DNA from: CAYLNK01 sp964384675
GTDB lineage: Bacteria > Acidobacteriota > Thermoanaerobaculia > UBA5066
Assembly (NCBI GenBank): GCA_964384675.1
Contig: CAYLNK010000160.1
Span: forward strand, 1 to 14,137
DNA length: 14,137 nt
Direction: 5' to 3'
Shown piece after piece: positions 1-8,362 of the stretch. Every line of letters starts with the position of its first letter. Positions within the stretch are counted from its first letter, which is position 1. Both the position numbers and the translations under genes were made by a program. Under the pieces are notes generated by a model. The model was not told the DNA's origin. It saw nothing but the letters and a program-made list of their open reading frames with translations, and made no database searches.

Positions 1-3000
1 TAGCGCACAGGCCCGCCCGGCTGGCCGAACCGGCCGTGCACGACGAGCGCCTCCAGGCGGAGCCGCTCGAGCGACGTCTCGACGTCCGGCCGCGAGGCCC
101 CGAGCCGCGCGGCGACGTCGACCGGCTCGAGCGGTCCCCGCGTCGCCACGAGGCGGAGGACCAGCGCGTCCAGCCCCTCGGCGTCGAGCGTGCCGGCGGC
201 CAGAGCCTCCCAGCGCGCGCGCTCCTCGGCCGTGACGAGCCGGCTCCCGCCTCCGACGCCCGTCTCCACGATCGAGCCCCGGCTCCGGAGATCGGAGAGC
301 CACGCCGCGCCGTCCCCGGCGCACCGCTCGAGCGCCTCGTCCACCGTCAGGTCGCCCAGCTCCTGGAACACGAGGAGCAGCTCCTCGGCGGTCCGCGCCA
401 GGCGGAACGGGACGAGCCGCGACGCCTCGGCGCGCGCCTCCTCCACGGCCTCGGGCCGCAGCCCGTCGTCCGCCCCTTCGCCGAGTACCTCGCCGAGGAG
501 CGCGCGGTTCGCGGCGATGGCGTGGATCTCCTTCTCCGCCTTCGGCGCGTCCCACTCGTACATGTAGACCGCGATGAAGCGGAAGAGGAGGCTCGAGGCC
601 GCGGGCGACGGGAAGCGCCGGCGTACCAGGAGCGCGTTCGTCGCGCCGCTCGAAAGGTCGTCCAGCAGCCGGAGCAGCCGGTCGTAGGCCCAGAGGTCGC
701 GCAGGCAGTCCCGGTACGTTTCGGCCACGATCGGGAAGTCGGGGAGAGTGCGCGTGGTCTGGAGGAGGTCCTTCGCCTTCAGACGCTGCAGCCAGAACGG
801 CGTGCGCCGGCCGTTGCGGGCGCGCGGCAGCAGCAGCGCCCGCTGCGCGTTCTCCCGGAAGCGCGCCCCGAACATCGGTGTGTTGGGGAGGTGGGCGAGG
901 AGCCGCTCCTTCGCCTCGGCCGCGCCGATCCGCGACAGCCGCTCGAGCGGCAGCTCCCGCTCGGCCCGCGGCGTGCGCAGGAGGATGCCGTCGTCCGAGG
1001 CGATCGTCTCCACCTCGACGCCGGTCTCCTCGCGGAGCACGGACGCCAGGACGAGCGACCACGGCAAGTTCACGCCGCGTCCGAAGACCGAGCGGACGAC
1101 GACGCACGGGTCGCCGAGGTCGTTCGGGAACGCCTCGAAGAGGACCGTCCGGTCCGACGACACGCCGCCCGACTCGATCGCTTCCCGCCTCACCGCGCCG
1201 GTCATCGCGGCTGCGGCGTCGGGGGTCACCGCGTAGCGTTCGCCGAGCGCCGAGGGGAGGCCCGGGTCGTCCAGGCCCTCGGCGATGAAGCGCTTCAGCC
1301 GTCCGATCCGCTCCCCCAGGTCCGCGCTTCGGCCCAGCCCCTCGCCCCTCCAGAACGGCATCCGCGCGGGCTGTCCGGTCGCGTCCTCGACCACGACGCA
1401 GTCGTGCGAGATCTCGAGGGCCCGCCAGGCCCGCGAGCCGAGCAGGAAGACGTCCCCCTCGCGCGTCTCGTAGACGAACTCCTCGTCGAGCTCGCCGACC
1501 ACGGTCTTGCGGTCGCGAAGGACGGCCTTGAACGTGCCGCGGTCGCCGATCGTGCCGCCGTCCAGGAGCGCGGCGAGGCGCGCGCCCGGCAGGGCGGTCA
1601 CCCGGTCGGTGGCGCGGTCCCAGACCAGCTTGGCGGCCAGATCCGCGAAGCGCTCCTTCGGGTACTTGCCGGAGAGCATCGCCAGCGTCTCGTTGAAGAG
1701 CGTGCGGGTGAGGTCCCGGTACGGGGCGGCGCCGCGGAAGAGGTCGTACAGCTCCGTCGCGGTGACGCCGGCCCCGTCGCCGACGGCGACCGTCTCCGCC
1801 ACGAGCTGCTGGGCCAGGACGTCGAGAGGGAACCGGGGCGGGCGCGTCGCCTCGACGGCGCCGTCCCGCATCCCCGCGACCGTCGCCGCGCACTCGAAGA
1901 GGTCGTCGGAGAAGAGGGGCACGAAGAGGCCGCGCGCCGTCTCGCCGACGAGGTGGCCGGAGCGGCCGACGCGCTGGAGCCCGCGTCCGATCCCCTTCGG
2001 GCTCTCGACCTGGATGACGGCGTCGACGTGCCCGACGTCGAGCCCCAGCTCGAGCGAGCCCGTGGCGGTCAGGACGGGCAGCTCGCCCGCCTTGAGCTGT
2101 CGCTCCAGCTCCTCCCTGCGGACACGCGAGATGGAGCCGTGGTGGGTCGGGACGTGGCGGAGGAGCCGCTCCTCGAGCTTGGCGGCGACGCGCTCGGCGA
2201 GGCGCCGGTTGTTGCAGAAGACCAGGGTCGTCCGGCGCTTGCCGATCTCCTGCGCCATCGTCTCCACCGCCGGGCCCCACGCCGAGCCGTCGGGCAGGTC
2301 CTTGAAGTCGGGGGCCGGGGCGGTGACCGTGAGATCGAGCGACTTCCTCGCGTCGATGACGACCGGCGTGACGGTGCGCCGGGCGCCGCCCACGAAGCCG
2401 GCCACGTCGGCGACCGGCTCGACGGTGGCGGAGAGCGCGATCCGCACCGGTCGCGCCCCGCCCGCGCGGGCGACCAGCGCGTCGAGCCGCTCGAGCGACA
2501 GGGCGAGGTGGCTCCCGCGCTTGGTGCCGGCCACGGAGTGGATCTCGTCGAGGATGACGGTCTCGACGTGCGACAGGACCCGGCGCGCCGCCGACGTGAG
2601 CAGGATGTAGAGCGTCTCCGGCGTCGTGATCAGGAGGTCGGGCGGACGGCGGAGCTGCGCGGCGCGCAGGCGCGCCGGCGTGTCCCCCGTGCGCACCGCG
2701 CTCTCGATCGACAGCGTTTCCCCGGCCGGTCCGAGCGCGGCGCGGATCCCCGCCCGCGGCGCCTCGAGGTTCCGGTGGACGTCGTTGTCGAGGGCCTTGA
2801 GCGGAGAGACGTAGAGCACGGTGAGGCGCGGCGCGGCGGCCTCCGCTCCCTCCGCCAGTTTGCGGCGGAGGACGTCGTCCAGAGCGCCGAGGAACGCGGC
2901 CAGCGTCTTGCCGGTGCCCGTCGGGGAGACGAGGAGCAGGTCGCGACGCGCCTTCGCCAGAGGCCAGGCGCCGAGCTGGGCGGGGGTCGGGCCGCCGGGG

Positions 3001-3074
3001 AACGTCGCGCGGAACCAGGCGGCGACGGCGGGGTGGAAGAGGTCGAGCGGTTCGGCCGGTCCGGAGATCGTCAC
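1..3074 (-). CDS. lhr: Lhr-type ATP-dependent DNA/RNA helicase (3' end outside window)
   Basis: Superfamily 2 helicase of the Lhr family, which unwinds DNA or RNA-DNA duplexes and is linked to DNA repair. About 1024 codons are present and the C-terminus is cut by the left edge; long-form Lhr proteins usually run to about 1400-1500 residues. Reading leftwards I see Walker A SPTGTGKT (residues 50-57, K56), the Walker B variant DEIH (176-179) followed by SVAGTKRGSH, motif III SAT (215-217), and motif VI QRVGRSGH (367-374). A winged-helix and beta-rich Lhr-core region follows, including a DDGILLRTP stretch near residue 690. The start is GTG at 3074, whose GTGA overlaps the stop of the upstream gene, so the pair is probably translationally coupled. 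No frameshift was seen in the parts I translated. The family is clear; the exact substrate is not. Confidence 0.93.
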   Translation of the reverse strand, partial: MTISGPAEPLDLFHPAVAAWFRATFPGGPTPAQLGAWPLAKARRDLLLVSPTGTGKTLAAFLGALDDVLRRKLAEGAEAAAPRLTVLYVSPLKALDNDVHRNLEAPRAGIRAALGPAGETLSIESAVRTGDTPARLRAAQLRRPPDLLITTPETLYILLTSAARRVLSHVETVILDEIHSVAGTKRGSHLALSLERLDALVARAGGARPVRIALSATVEPVADVAGFVGGARRTVTPVVIDARKSLDLTVTAPAPDFKDLPDGSAWGPAVETMAQEIGKRRTTLVFCNNRRLAERVAAKLEERLLRHVPTHHGSISRVRREELERQLKAGELPVLTATGSLELGLDVGHVDAVIQVESPKGIGRGLQRVGRSGHLVGETARGLFVPLFSDDLFECAATVAGMRDGAVEATRPPRFPLDVLAQQLVAETVAVGDGAGVTATELYDLFRGAAPYRDLTRTLFNETLAMLSGKYPKERFADLAAKLVWDRATDRVTALPGARLAALLDGGTIGDRGTFKAVLRDRKTVVGELDEEFVYETREGDVFLLGSRAWRALEISHDCVVVEDATGQPARMPFWRGEGLGRSADLGERIGRLKRFIAEGLDDPGLPSALGERYAVTPDAAAAMTGAVRREAIESGGVSSDRTVLFEAFPNDLGDPCVVVRSVFGRGVNLPWSLVLASVLREETGVEVETIASDDGILLRTPRAERELPLERLSRIGAAEAKERLLAHLPNTPMFGARFRENAQRALLLPRARNGRRTPFWLQRLKAKDLLQTTRTLPDFPIVAETYRDCLRDLWAYDRLLRLLDDLSSGATNALLVRRRFPSPAASSLLFRFIAVYMYEWDAPKAEKEIHAIAANRALLGEVLGEGADDGLRPEAVEEARAEASRLVPFRLARTAEELLLVFQELGDLTVDEALERCAGDGAAWLSDLRSRGSIVETGVGGGSRLVTAEERARWEALAAGTLDAEGLDALVLRLVATRGPLEPVDVAARLGASRPDVETSLERLRLEALVVHGRFGQPGGPVR

Positions 3075-3580
3075 ACCTCGCGCAGGAGGCGCGACGTGCG
3101 GACGGGCGGCTGGGTCTTCACCTTGTCCGCGGGGCGCGGCGCGGACGACGCTTCGGCCTCACGTTCGCTGCCCGCCGGGATCCCGTAGCGGCGCGGGGTG
3201 CCGCCCCAGCTGACGTCGATGACGTACTCCACGCCGTGCGGCTTCTCCCCGTCCGCGATCGGGAGGGCGGCGCCGAGGAGGCGCCGGGCCTTCCGCTCGG
3301 CCGCCTCCAGGAACGACGCCGCGACCTCCCAGAGGTCCTCCTCGACCTGCTCCCCTTCCGCGAGCGCCTCGCCCAGCTCCACCCGGGACACCACGTCGGC
3401 CTTGCCGTCGTTCGGCTCCTCGACGGTGATCGATCCGATCACGGCGATCCCGCGGCGGGTGCCGTCGGACGCCACGGCGGTCACCGTCCGCTCCGAGGTG
3501 CCTTCGAGCGCCAGGAGACCGAGGAACAGCTCGTCCTCGGCCGACGCCACGGGGTACGACGAGAAGCGGTCGCGGTCCAT
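3071..3580 (-). CDS. Hypothetical protein, translationally coupled to lhr
   Basis: I do not recognise this 169-residue protein. It starts at ATG 3580 and ends in a TGA that overlaps the GTG of lhr by four bases, so the two are very likely co-translated and may act together. It has no signal peptide or membrane segment, so it should be cytoplasmic. Residues about 30-70 look beta-rich (TVTAVASDG, GIAVIGSITVEE). Residues 70-105 look like one acidic-to-basic helix (EQVEEDLWEVAASFLEAAE, then RKARRL). Residues 105-135 are again beta-like, with YVIDVSWGG. The last 35 residues are rich in A, E, P, S and K and probably disordered. An AGGAGG lies at 3595-3600, 14 nt before ATG, which is far for a ribosome binding site. 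A TATCCT -10-like hexamer lies nearer the start and would exclude that AGGAGG from the transcript. Confidence 0.75.
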   Translation of the reverse strand: MDRDRFSSYPVASAEDELFLGLLALEGTSERTVTAVASDGTRRGIAVIGSITVEEPNDGKADVVSRVELGEALAEGEQVEEDLWEVAASFLEAAERKARRLLGAALPIADGEKPHGVEYVIDVSWGGTPRRYGIPAGSEREAEASSAPRPADKVKTQPPVRTSRLLREV

Positions 3581-3587
3581 CCCGTCG

Positions 3588-3593
3588 AGGATA
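3588..3593 (-). promoter_or_regulatory. Possible -10 element (TATCCT) for the hypothetical-lhr pair
   Basis: TATCCT followed by CG fits TANNNT and ends 7 nt before ATG 3580, so the transcript would begin almost at the start codon. No convincing -35 box lies upstream. The AGGAGG at 3595-3600 would be outside such a transcript, so either this promoter or that ribosome binding site is spurious. Confidence 0.3.
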
Positions 3594-3599
3594 GCCTCC

Positions 3600-3605
3600 T
3601 ACAAT
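3600..3605 (+). promoter_or_regulatory. Possible -10 element (TACAAT) for the glycosyltransferase gene
   Basis: TACAAT followed by CG matches the sigma-70 -10 consensus TATAAT at 5 of 6 positions in otherwise GC-rich DNA. It lies 24 nt before ATG 3630, in the 49-bp divergent gap. The expected -35 position holds no TTGACA-like hexamer. Confidence 0.4.
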
Positions 3606-3629
3606 CGCCGCGCGAAAGAACCGAAGGCG

Positions 3630-6332
3630 ATGGAGAACGGACGGACGGCGCGCGGGCTCTCGGTGCGGCTCCGGTGGCTCGGGGGCGCCGTCGCGCTCGG
3701 GTCGGCGATCGCCGTCTCCCTGATGCTCCGGGCGGAGCCGGAGGGCTCTCGGGCGGCGCTCCCGTGGCTGATCGGGATGGCGGCGCTCCTCCTCGCCACG
3801 GCCGGGGTGAAGACGCACCCGTTCCTCGAGGCGCCGCACGGGCCGTCGAGGACGACGCGGGGCGAGGCGTTCCTGATCGCGGGGATCGTCGTCGTCGCGC
3901 TGGCGTTCCGCCTGCACCTCCTGACCGAGCATCCGGGGTTCTTCGGCGACGAGGGGGAGCGGGGCTGCGAAGCCCGGGCGATCAACGAGGGCGGGCGGGC
4001 CCCTCTCTTCGCGTATGGCTGGTGGGGCGTGCCGAACGTCTACTTCCACCTGCTGGCGGCCGCACTCCGGGCTTTCGGCGACGATCTGTTCGGCCTCCGG
4101 TTCCCGTCCGTCCTGTGCGGGCTCCTGACCGTCGTGCTGGTCTGGCGGATCGGCCGGCACCTGGCCGGTCCTCGTGCCGGCATCCTCGCGGCCGCCTTCC
4201 TCGCGACGTGGCCGGTGATGGTCCAGTTCGGCCGGTGGGCGGGGGAGAGCACGCCGATGGGGCTCCTCTGGACGGCCGGCTTCTGCTTCCTCCTGCGCGG
4301 GCTCCGCGGGTCCGCCGCCGGCTGGGTCGCGTCCGGTCTCTGCTACGGGCTCGGCCTCTACTTCTACGCGGCCGGGAAGCTGGCGCTGGGGCTGGTGCCT
4401 CTGCTCCTGGCGGTGGCGCTGGTCACGTGGCGCGGCCGTTTCGTGCGCCGTGGTGCCGGGCCGGCGGCGCTGATGGTCTTCGCCTTCGCGCTCGCCGTTC
4501 TGCCGAACCTCGTCCACAGCATGAAGGACCTCCAGGGCTTCGCGGGGCGGGCCAGCGAGACGTCGATCTTCTCCCCGCCGCTCCAGGCGGAGACGTTCCG
4601 GCGCTGGGGCCTCCCGTGGCACGACGGATGGGAGAGAGAGCCCCTCGGCACGAGCCTTCGCCACCGCCCGGTGCTCTGGGGCAAGGTCCTCTTCTTCCAG
4701 CTCCGGGAGTCCGTGGGGACGTTGTGGGACCGGCCCGACGCGACGCTCTTCTATCAGGGCGTCGAGCGGCGCGGCGTCATCACGTGGCGCCCGCTGGCCG
4801 CGGTCACGGTCGCCGGCGCGCTCTTCTGCCTGGGGACCGCTCGGCGCGGGGGGAGCGGGCTCCTCGTCACCTGGTACCTGGTCGGGATGCTCGGCTGCGC
4901 CCTCACGGTGAACACCCCGAGCCTGCAGCGGGGCGCCGGCGCGTTCCCGGCCGTGGTCCTCTTCTCCGCGCTCCTCCTGGACCGTGCCGCCTCCCTCCTC
5001 GAGCGCCCCTTCGGGTCGCTCGGCCGCCGCCTCGCGATCCCGCCGCTCCTCGCGTTCGTCCTCCTCTCCGCGAAGGCGGACGAGCAGGAGTACTTCGTGA
5101 GGTACCCGGCCGTACGGCCGTTCGGCGAAGGCGACGAGCTCGCCCGCACCGTGAGCTCGCTCGGCACCCGGACGCACGTCTTCCTGTTCGGCGCCGACGC
5201 GGTCGACTTCGACTACGGAACGACCCGCTTCGCCGCGAAGGGGGTGAAGGGCGAGGACGTGAGGGACGCCGCGGCCGCCCTCCCGCCGTTCACGAAGGAG
5301 CCGGCGATGGCGGCCATGGTCTGGTGGAACAACGCCACGTACGACGCCCCCGTCCGCTGGCTCCTGCCGGGCGGGCGGGAGTCGGCCGTTCGCAACCGGG
5401 CCGGGCAGGTGACGAGCCGGATCTACCGGGTCTCGGCGGCGCGGCTCGCCGCGCTCCGGACGATCTCCGCGTCGTACACGGGAGCCGATGGGCGGACGGC
5501 TGGCCGGTGGGAGCCGCGGCTCGGTACCGAGGGCGCGCGGGTTCCTCCGCTGGACGCCACCTACCCGGCTCGCGCCGAGTGGCGCGGGCTCCTGACGGCT
5601 CCCGTCTGGGGCCGATACCGGCTCGAGCTGGCGGGTGCCCCCGACGCGCGGCTCGAGATCGACGGCGAGACCCTACTGGCCGCGCCGGGCACCGTCGAGC
5701 GTGTGCTGGCCCGGGGGCGGCACGACGTCCGCCTCGCCGCCACCCTCGCCGGGCCGTCGGACCGGGCCGCCCTCCTCTGGGGCGGGGAGGGCGCCGATCT
5801 CTTCCCGATCGGCGCCCGGTTCCTGTCTCACGAGGAGCCGGGAGGTCTCGCGGCCGACGTCTATCCGGCCGATCGCGAGAGACCTCTGGAGATTCCAGCG
5901 GGCGTGCCGCCCCGCTTCCTGCGTAGCGACCCGTTCGTCGCGGTGCGCGGAGCCCAGTGGGCGTTCTCGGACCCGCCGGTCGTGGTGCGCTGGCGCGGCT
6001 CGCTCGTGGTGGCGACCGGCGGGGAGCACGTCCTCGAGCTCGTGGGGGGAGGCACCGCGCGGCTCGCGCTCGACGGAACGCCCCGGCTCGACTTCCGGGA
6101 GTCGCCCGAGGACGCCGTGAACGCGGCCCCCGTGGCTCTCGCGCCCGGCCCCCACGCGCTCGAGATCGTGGTCTCGCCGTCCGGGGGCAGCTCGCGGATC
6201 GAGCTCTTCTGGACGCCCCCCGGAGGCGTTCGCGGGCTCGTCCCGCCGTCGGCTCTCTTGCCCGGGCCGCGCTCGTTCCCGGTAGGGGCGGTGCCGGACG
6301 CGCCGGCGGCGCGGGCCGACCTGCGCCCCTAG
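3630..6332 (+). CDS. Polytopic GT-C-type glycosyltransferase with two C-terminal PA14-like domains
   Basis: A 900-residue inner-membrane protein resembling the ArnT/PMT (GT-C) transferases, which move sugars from lipid-linked donors on the outer face of the membrane. Hydrophobic segments lie near 16-33, 44-60, 80-95, 135-150, 158-175, 183-198, 210-223, 232-248, 250-266, 278-293, 387-402, 410-427, 437-451 and 468-480. An acidic motif GDEGERG (D107, E108, E110) follows an early membrane segment, where GT-C enzymes carry their catalytic acids. From about 612 the chain is soluble, with two PA14-like beta domains (about 612-735 and 742-880). Each carries the typical pattern of an LEIDG or LALDG strand, a G-x-H turn and an LLW or LFW strand. 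I chose ATG 3630 because the frame upstream is antisense to the hypothetical gene, and the N-terminus MENGRTARG leads straight into the first membrane segment. The acceptor is unknown. PA14 domains often bind glycans, so a role in recognising sugar is an inference. Confidence 0.85.
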   Translation: MENGRTARGLSVRLRWLGGAVALGSAIAVSLMLRAEPEGSRAALPWLIGMAALLLATAGVKTHPFLEAPHGPSRTTRGEAFLIAGIVVVALAFRLHLLTEHPGFFGDEGERGCEARAINEGGRAPLFAYGWWGVPNVYFHLLAAALRAFGDDLFGLRFPSVLCGLLTVVLVWRIGRHLAGPRAGILAAAFLATWPVMVQFGRWAGESTPMGLLWTAGFCFLLRGLRGSAAGWVASGLCYGLGLYFYAAGKLALGLVPLLLAVALVTWRGRFVRRGAGPAALMVFAFALAVLPNLVHSMKDLQGFAGRASETSIFSPPLQAETFRRWGLPWHDGWEREPLGTSLRHRPVLWGKVLFFQLRESVGTLWDRPDATLFYQGVERRGVITWRPLAAVTVAGALFCLGTARRGGSGLLVTWYLVGMLGCALTVNTPSLQRGAGAFPAVVLFSALLLDRAASLLERPFGSLGRRLAIPPLLAFVLLSAKADEQEYFVRYPAVRPFGEGDELARTVSSLGTRTHVFLFGADAVDFDYGTTRFAAKGVKGEDVRDAAAALPPFTKEPAMAAMVWWNNATYDAPVRWLLPGGRESAVRNRAGQVTSRIYRVSAARLAALRTISASYTGADGRTAGRWEPRLGTEGARVPPLDATYPARAEWRGLLTAPVWGRYRLELAGAPDARLEIDGETLLAAPGTVERVLARGRHDVRLAATLAGPSDRAALLWGGEGADLFPIGARFLSHEEPGGLAADVYPADRERPLEIPAGVPPRFLRSDPFVAVRGAQWAFSDPPVVVRWRGSLVVATGGEHVLELVGGGTARLALDGTPRLDFRESPEDAVNAAPVALAPGPHALEIVVSPSGGSSRIELFWTPPGGVRGLVPPSALLPGPRSFPVGAVPDAPAARADLRP

Positions 6333-6335
6333 AAT
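6330..6335 (+). promoter_or_regulatory. Possible -10 element (TAGAAT) for proC-proB
   Basis: TAGAAT followed by CG fits the -10 consensus at 5 of 6 positions. Its TAG is also the stop codon of the glycosyltransferase. It lies 44 nt before the proC ATG, leaving room for a leader carrying AAGGA. No clear -35 box. Confidence 0.35.
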
Positions 6336-6379
6336 CGAGGAGAGCGGCACGTCGCCGCGCCACGACACGAAAGGACGCC

Positions 6380-7198
6380 ATGCTCTCGGAAAAGAAGATC
6401 GCGATCCTCGGCTCGGGGACGATGGGCCGCACCATCGCCTCGGGCCTCCTCGAGTCCGGCAAGCTCCCTGCCGAGAGCCTCGCGGCGACGGCGCGCACGC
6501 GTGCCACGGCCGAGAGGCTGACGGCGGAGCTCGGGCTCTTCTGCTCGACGGACAACGCCGAGGTGGCGCGGCGGTCCGACATCCTGGTCCTCTGCGTCAA
6601 GCCGAAAGACGTGGCCCGGGTGATCGAGAGCCTGAAGCAGAAGGGCGCGCTCGACCACCGGCCGCTCGTCATCTCCATCGCGGCCGGCGTCACGACGGCG
6701 GCGCTGGAGGCCGCCACGGGCGAGGGGACGCCGGTCCTGCGGGCGATGCCGAACACGCCGTGCCTGATCGGGAAGGGGATGACGGTCGTGTCCAAGGGTG
6801 AGCACGCCACCGACCACCACGTGGAGATCGCCCGCGAGATCTTCACGCCGCTCGGCCGCTGCCTGGAGCTCGAGGAGAAGCACATGGACGCGGTGACCGG
6901 CCTCTCGGCCAGCGGGCCGGCGTTCATGTACGTCATCCTCGAGGCGTTCGCCGACGGCGGCGTGATGTGCGGCCTGCCCCGCCACGTGGCCGTCGAGCTG
7001 TCGGCGCAGATGGCGCTCGGCGCCGCGTCGATGGTGCTGGCGACGGGGCGGCACCCGGCGGCACTCAAGGACGACGTCACCACCCCGGCCGGCTGCACGA
7101 TCGCCGGGATCCTGGCGCTCGAGGACGGGCGGATCCGCTCGGTGCTCGCGCGCGGGATCGAGACCGCGGCCAAGGTGGCGAGCGGGCTGGGTAAGTGA
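6380..7198 (+). CDS. proC: Pyrroline-5-carboxylate reductase
   Basis: Last step of proline synthesis: NAD(P)H-dependent reduction of 1-pyrroline-5-carboxylate to L-proline in the cytoplasm. At 272 residues it has the usual family length. The N-terminal Rossmann fold shows ILGSGTMG (9-16). The nucleotide-binding half continues with VLCVKPKDV (70-78) and RAMPNTP (121-127). The dimerisation and active-site half has TGLSASGPAF (173-182) and the family signature near 234-249 (TTPAGCTIAGILALED), which agrees with the P5CR pattern as I remember it, although Ala-Gly replaces the commoner Gly-Gly. The start is ATG 6380, with AAGGA at 6371-6375 as a closely spaced ribosome binding site. Its stop overlaps the GTG of proB by four bases, so the two form one translation unit. 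The identification is secure. Confidence 0.97.
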   Translation: MLSEKKIAILGSGTMGRTIASGLLESGKLPAESLAATARTRATAERLTAELGLFCSTDNAEVARRSDILVLCVKPKDVARVIESLKQKGALDHRPLVISIAAGVTTAALEAATGEGTPVLRAMPNTPCLIGKGMTVVSKGEHATDHHVEIAREIFTPLGRCLELEEKHMDAVTGLSASGPAFMYVILEAFADGGVMCGLPRHVAVELSAQMALGAASMVLATGRHPAALKDDVTTPAGCTIAGILALEDGRIRSVLARGIETAAKVASGLGK

Positions 7199-8325
7199 CC
7201 CCGGCCCGCGAGCGCGTCGCGGCGGCGCGGCGGGTCGTGGTCAAGGTGGGGACGAACGTCGTCATGCGGGACGACGGGGCGATCGCGCTCGGGCGCGTCT
7301 ACGGGCTGGTGGAGTCGGTCGCGGGCCTGCGGGCCGCCGGCAAGGAGGTCCTCATCGTCTCCTCGGGGGCTGTCGGCCTCGGGGCCCAGCGGCTCGGCCT
7401 GGCCGAGCGGCCGAAGGTCCTCTCGATGAAGCAGGCGTGCGCCGCCATCGGGCAGAGCCGGCTGATGGCGGTGTACGAGGCCGGATTCGAGCGGCTCGGC
7501 GTCGTCACCGCGCAGGTGCTCCTCACCGAGGACGACTTCTCGCACCGCGACCGGTACCTGAACCTGCGCGGCACGCTGAACAAGCTGCTTTCACTCGGAG
7601 CGGTGCCGATCCTGAACGAGAACGACACGGTCTCGACGGCCGAGCTCGTCGCGGCGGCCGGCGGACCGTCGGTCTTCGGCGACAACGACCGGCTCTCGGC
7701 GCTCGTCGCCAGCAAGGTGGAGGCGGACCTCCTGGTGATCCTCTCCGACGTCGACGGCCTCTACACCGGCAACCCGCGCACCGACGCCTCGGCGCGCCTC
7801 ATCCCGCTGGTCCCCTCGATCACGCCGGAGATGGAGGAGGGCGCGGGGGGATCCGGGTCGCGCGGGAGGGGCGGGATGAAGACCAAGCTGGAGGCGGCCC
7901 GCATCGCGACGGCCGCGGGCGCGCTCGCGCTGATCGCGAGCGGGCGCGAGCCGGGTGTCCTGGACCGGCTCTTCGCGGGCGAGGAGATCGGGACGCTCTT
8001 CCTGCCGGGGCGCGCGCTCGCGGGGAAGAAGAGATGGATCGCCTACGCCTCGCTTCCCGCCGGCACGCTCACGGTGAACGCCGGGGCGCGTGCGGCGCTG
8101 GTGGAGCGGAACGCCTCGCTCCTCCCCGCGGGCGTCGTGGCGCTCCTCGGGGAGTTCGAGAAGGGCGACGTCGTGCGGCTCGTCGACGAGGCGGGCCACG
8201 AGCTGGCTCGCGGCATCGTGAACTACGCGGCGGCCGACGCGCGGCGGCTCGTGGGGAGCCCGCCGGAGCGCGGGTCCCGAGGTGTGCCGGAGCTGGTGAC
8301 GCGCGACAACATCGTCCTGACGTGA
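7195..8325 (+). CDS. proB: Glutamate 5-kinase with C-terminal PUA domain
   Basis: First step of proline synthesis: ATP-dependent phosphorylation of L-glutamate to gamma-glutamyl phosphate. The protein is 376 residues long, matching bacterial enzymes that keep the PUA domain. The amino-acid kinase domain (about 12-255) shows VVKVGTNVV (15-23, K17), IVSSGAVGLG (54-63), NENDTVST (141-148), FGDNDRLSALVA (161-172), LSDVDGLYTGNP (183-194) and GGMKTKLEAA (226-235). The PUA domain follows at about 283-370. The family is normally feedback-inhibited by proline through the kinase domain. The start is GTG 7195 inside the proC stop (GTGA overlap); there is no in-frame ATG nearby. The usual partner proA is not next to it but lies nearly 4 kb downstream. 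Confidence 0.97.
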   Translation: MTPARERVAAARRVVVKVGTNVVMRDDGAIALGRVYGLVESVAGLRAAGKEVLIVSSGAVGLGAQRLGLAERPKVLSMKQACAAIGQSRLMAVYEAGFERLGVVTAQVLLTEDDFSHRDRYLNLRGTLNKLLSLGAVPILNENDTVSTAELVAAAGGPSVFGDNDRLSALVASKVEADLLVILSDVDGLYTGNPRTDASARLIPLVPSITPEMEEGAGGSGSRGRGGMKTKLEAARIATAAGALALIASGREPGVLDRLFAGEEIGTLFLPGRALAGKKRWIAYASLPAGTLTVNAGARAALVERNASLLPAGVVALLGEFEKGDVVRLVDEAGHELARGIVNYAAADARRLVGSPPERGSRGVPELVTRDNIVLT

Positions 8326-8336
8326 CGGGCCGGCGC

Positions 8337-8342
8337 TATCGT
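8337..8342 (+). promoter_or_regulatory. Possible -10 element (TATCGT) for the dinB-like gene
   Basis: TATCGT within GCTATCGTC lies 20 nt before ATG 8363. The same nine-base string recurs before proA at 12115-12123. The leader after it carries GAAGAGGGG, a plausible ribosome binding site. No clear -35 box. Confidence 0.3.
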
Positions 8343-8362
8343 CCGGCGAAGAGGGGCTCCCG

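Noticed and set aside
36..3188. A 1050-codon open frame on the plus strand
   Set aside because: It is the exact antisense of lhr codons. The minus strand shows a full set of helicase motifs, while the plus product is low-complexity Arg/Glu/Ala-rich with no family features. Long antisense frames are expected at this GC.
3198..3629. Upstream extension of the glycosyltransferase frame
   Set aside because: It is antisense to the hypothetical gene and adds Arg/Ser-rich sequence; ATG 3630 follows a good -10-like element and starts the natural N-terminus.
3159..5177. Long minus-strand open frame of 672 codons across the glycosyltransferase
   Set aside because: Its product is Arg/Glu/Pro-rich with no domain, and the plus strand encodes a coherent membrane protein with PA14-like domains.
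3236..5926. 896-codon plus-strand frame overlapping the glycosyltransferase
   Set aside because: Arg/Gly-rich low-complexity product from an out-of-frame reading; the other frame has clear membrane segments.
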